This document shows positions 5,660 to 6,083 of a DNA stretch of 6,083 nt, in pieces; the stretch's first letter is position 1, and every line of letters starts with the position of its first letter. A model generated the notes under the pieces. It had not been told where the DNA came from. It searched no databases and saw only the letters and a list, made by a program, of their open reading frames with translations. The position numbers and the translations under genes were made by a program. The stretch is taken from assembly GCA_943326825.2 (NCBI GenBank), contig CALPUT020000166.1:1-6083 (forward strand), read 5' to 3'. Source of the DNA: Chryseobacterium gleum. Lineage in GTDB: Bacteria > Bacteroidota > Bacteroidia > Flavobacteriales_D > Crocinitomicaceae.

Positions 5660-5716
5660 GGACTTCGACAATACTCAGTCAAAATATGTTGGATTTTACT
5701 TCGACTATACACAGTC
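5651..5716. repeat. Paired 'ACTTCGAC...CAGTC' direct repeat
   Basis: ACTTCGACAATACTCAGTC (5662-5680) and ACTTCGACTATACACAGTC (5698-5716) are 19-nt direct repeats differing at two positions, 36 nt apart. Similarity extends leftward (TTGAATTTTGG at 5651-5661, TTGGATTTT at 5689-5697). The second copy can form a small GACT/AGTC stem. From memory, sequences of the type CTTCGACT-N-CTCAGTC recur between genes in many flavobacterial genomes; these two look like diverged members of such a family. Confidence 0.65.
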
Positions 5717-5768
5717 TGAAATTAATCGAATATCAGTTTTAAATTTATCATTCAAAATTAAAATTCCC

Positions 5769-5776
5769 TATCTTTG
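5769..5776 (+). promoter_or_regulatory. Putative -7 box of purM
   Basis: TATCTTTG, followed by C, is the most frequent form of the flavobacterial TAnnTTTG box. It lies 17 bp before the ATG at 5794, giving a leader of only about 10 nt. No TTG -33 element is seen at the expected distance; the region there is AT-rich. Confidence 0.6.
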
Positions 5777-5780
5777 CACT

Positions 5781-5792
5781 TTCAAATTTGAA
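5781..5792. promoter_or_regulatory. Perfect 12-bp palindrome before the purM start
   Basis: TTCAAATTTGAA is its own reverse complement, sits between the -7 box and the ATG, and ends one base before the start codon. It would cover the transcription start and could be an operator, for instance for purine control, but it may be a chance palindrome in AT-rich DNA. Confidence 0.3.
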
Positions 5793-5793
5793 T

Positions 5794-6083
5794 ATGTCAG
5801 ACATTCGTTATAACCTTAGAGGCGTTTCTGCAGGAAAAGAGGACGTTCACAATGCAATTAAAAATGTAGATAAAGGATTATTTCCTCAAGCATTTTGTAA
5901 AATTGTTCCAGATACTTTGTCTGGAGATGAAAATTATTGTATCGTAATGCACGCTGATGGTGCTGGTACTAAGTCATCTTTGGCTTATATGTATTGGAAA
6001 AAAACAGGTGATATTTCAGTTTGGAAAGGGATTGCACAAGATGCATTGATCATGAATATTGATGATTTATTGTGTGTTGGTGC
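5794..6083 (+). CDS. purM: Phosphoribosylformylglycinamidine cyclo-ligase (AIR synthase), N-terminal part
   Basis: PurM converts formylglycinamidine ribonucleotide plus ATP to aminoimidazole ribonucleotide, the fifth step of purine synthesis. The window holds 96 codons, starting MSDIRYNLRGVSAGKEDVHN. The ATP-binding features of the PurM superfamily are present: HADGAGTKSSLAY (residues 53-65) with the glycine/threonine/lysine loop, and MNIDDLLCVGA (87-97, completed past the edge) with the paired acidic residues that bind magnesium-ATP. The N-terminal style matches the divergent AIR-synthase-related form that, from memory, serves as PurM in Bacteroidota; a paralogue annotated only as 'AIR synthase related' cannot be excluded from the N-terminus alone. 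The ATG at 5794 follows a strong -7 box closely. The rest of the gene lies beyond the right edge. Confidence 0.88.
   Translation, partial: MSDIRYNLRGVSAGKEDVHNAIKNVDKGLFPQAFCKIVPDTLSGDENYCIVMHADGAGTKSSLAYMYWKKTGDISVWKGIAQDALIMNIDDLLCVG

Noticed and set aside
5651..5716. CRISPR-like repeat-spacer-repeat
   Set aside because: Only two short, AT-rich, mismatched copies exist and no cas gene is visible; a dispersed intergenic repeat fits better.

Overview
The window looks like an ordinary chromosomal segment of an AT-rich member of the Bacteroidota, most likely order Flavobacteriales. The basis is threefold: several upstream regions carry the TAnnTTTG -7 box used by the primary sigma factor of this phylum; the proteins read as flavobacterial (a Bacteroidota-type PurM start, a small OmpA-like barrel protein, a lipoprotein with a short lipobox signal); and most starts lack a strong Shine-Dalgarno sequence. 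I cannot assign a genus from the sequence.

Layout. The left edge (1-506, minus) holds the N-terminal 168 codons of polyphosphate kinase PPK1. After a short gap with an inverted repeat and a terminator comes a minus-strand lipoprotein of unknown function (631-1161). A 109-bp divergent promoter region separates it from a plus-strand two-gene unit: a metallo-beta-lactamase-fold hydrolase (1271-1918) followed without any gap by a GT4-type glycosyltransferase (1919-3034). The glycosyltransferase runs tail to tail into a minus-strand secreted beta-barrel protein (3031-3597), the two stop codons overlapping in a TTAA. A 219-bp AT-rich divergent spacer (3598-3816), in which I see only a weak promoter element, leads to a plus-strand protein with GNAT acetyltransferase features (3817-4869). 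The spacer after it is dominated by a GC-rich inverted-repeat element of about 130 bp (4873-5003). Then follow pth, peptidyl-tRNA hydrolase (5066-5629), a repeat-rich spacer, and the first 96 codons of a purM-like AIR synthase gene (5794 to the right edge). No gene-free stretch exceeds 300 bp.

How the genes work together. Apart from the hydrolase/glycosyltransferase pair, which is probably co-transcribed, these look like independently expressed housekeeping and envelope genes: polyphosphate synthesis, ribosome rescue/tRNA recycling, purine synthesis, and envelope proteins. I see no defence system, mobile gene cassette, CRISPR array, tRNA or rRNA. The least explained material is intergenic: the 4873-5003 inverted-repeat element, the paired 'ACTTCGAC...CAGTC' repeats before purM, and several small palindromes placed close to start codons. 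No new protein system is evident; the interest scores reflect that.
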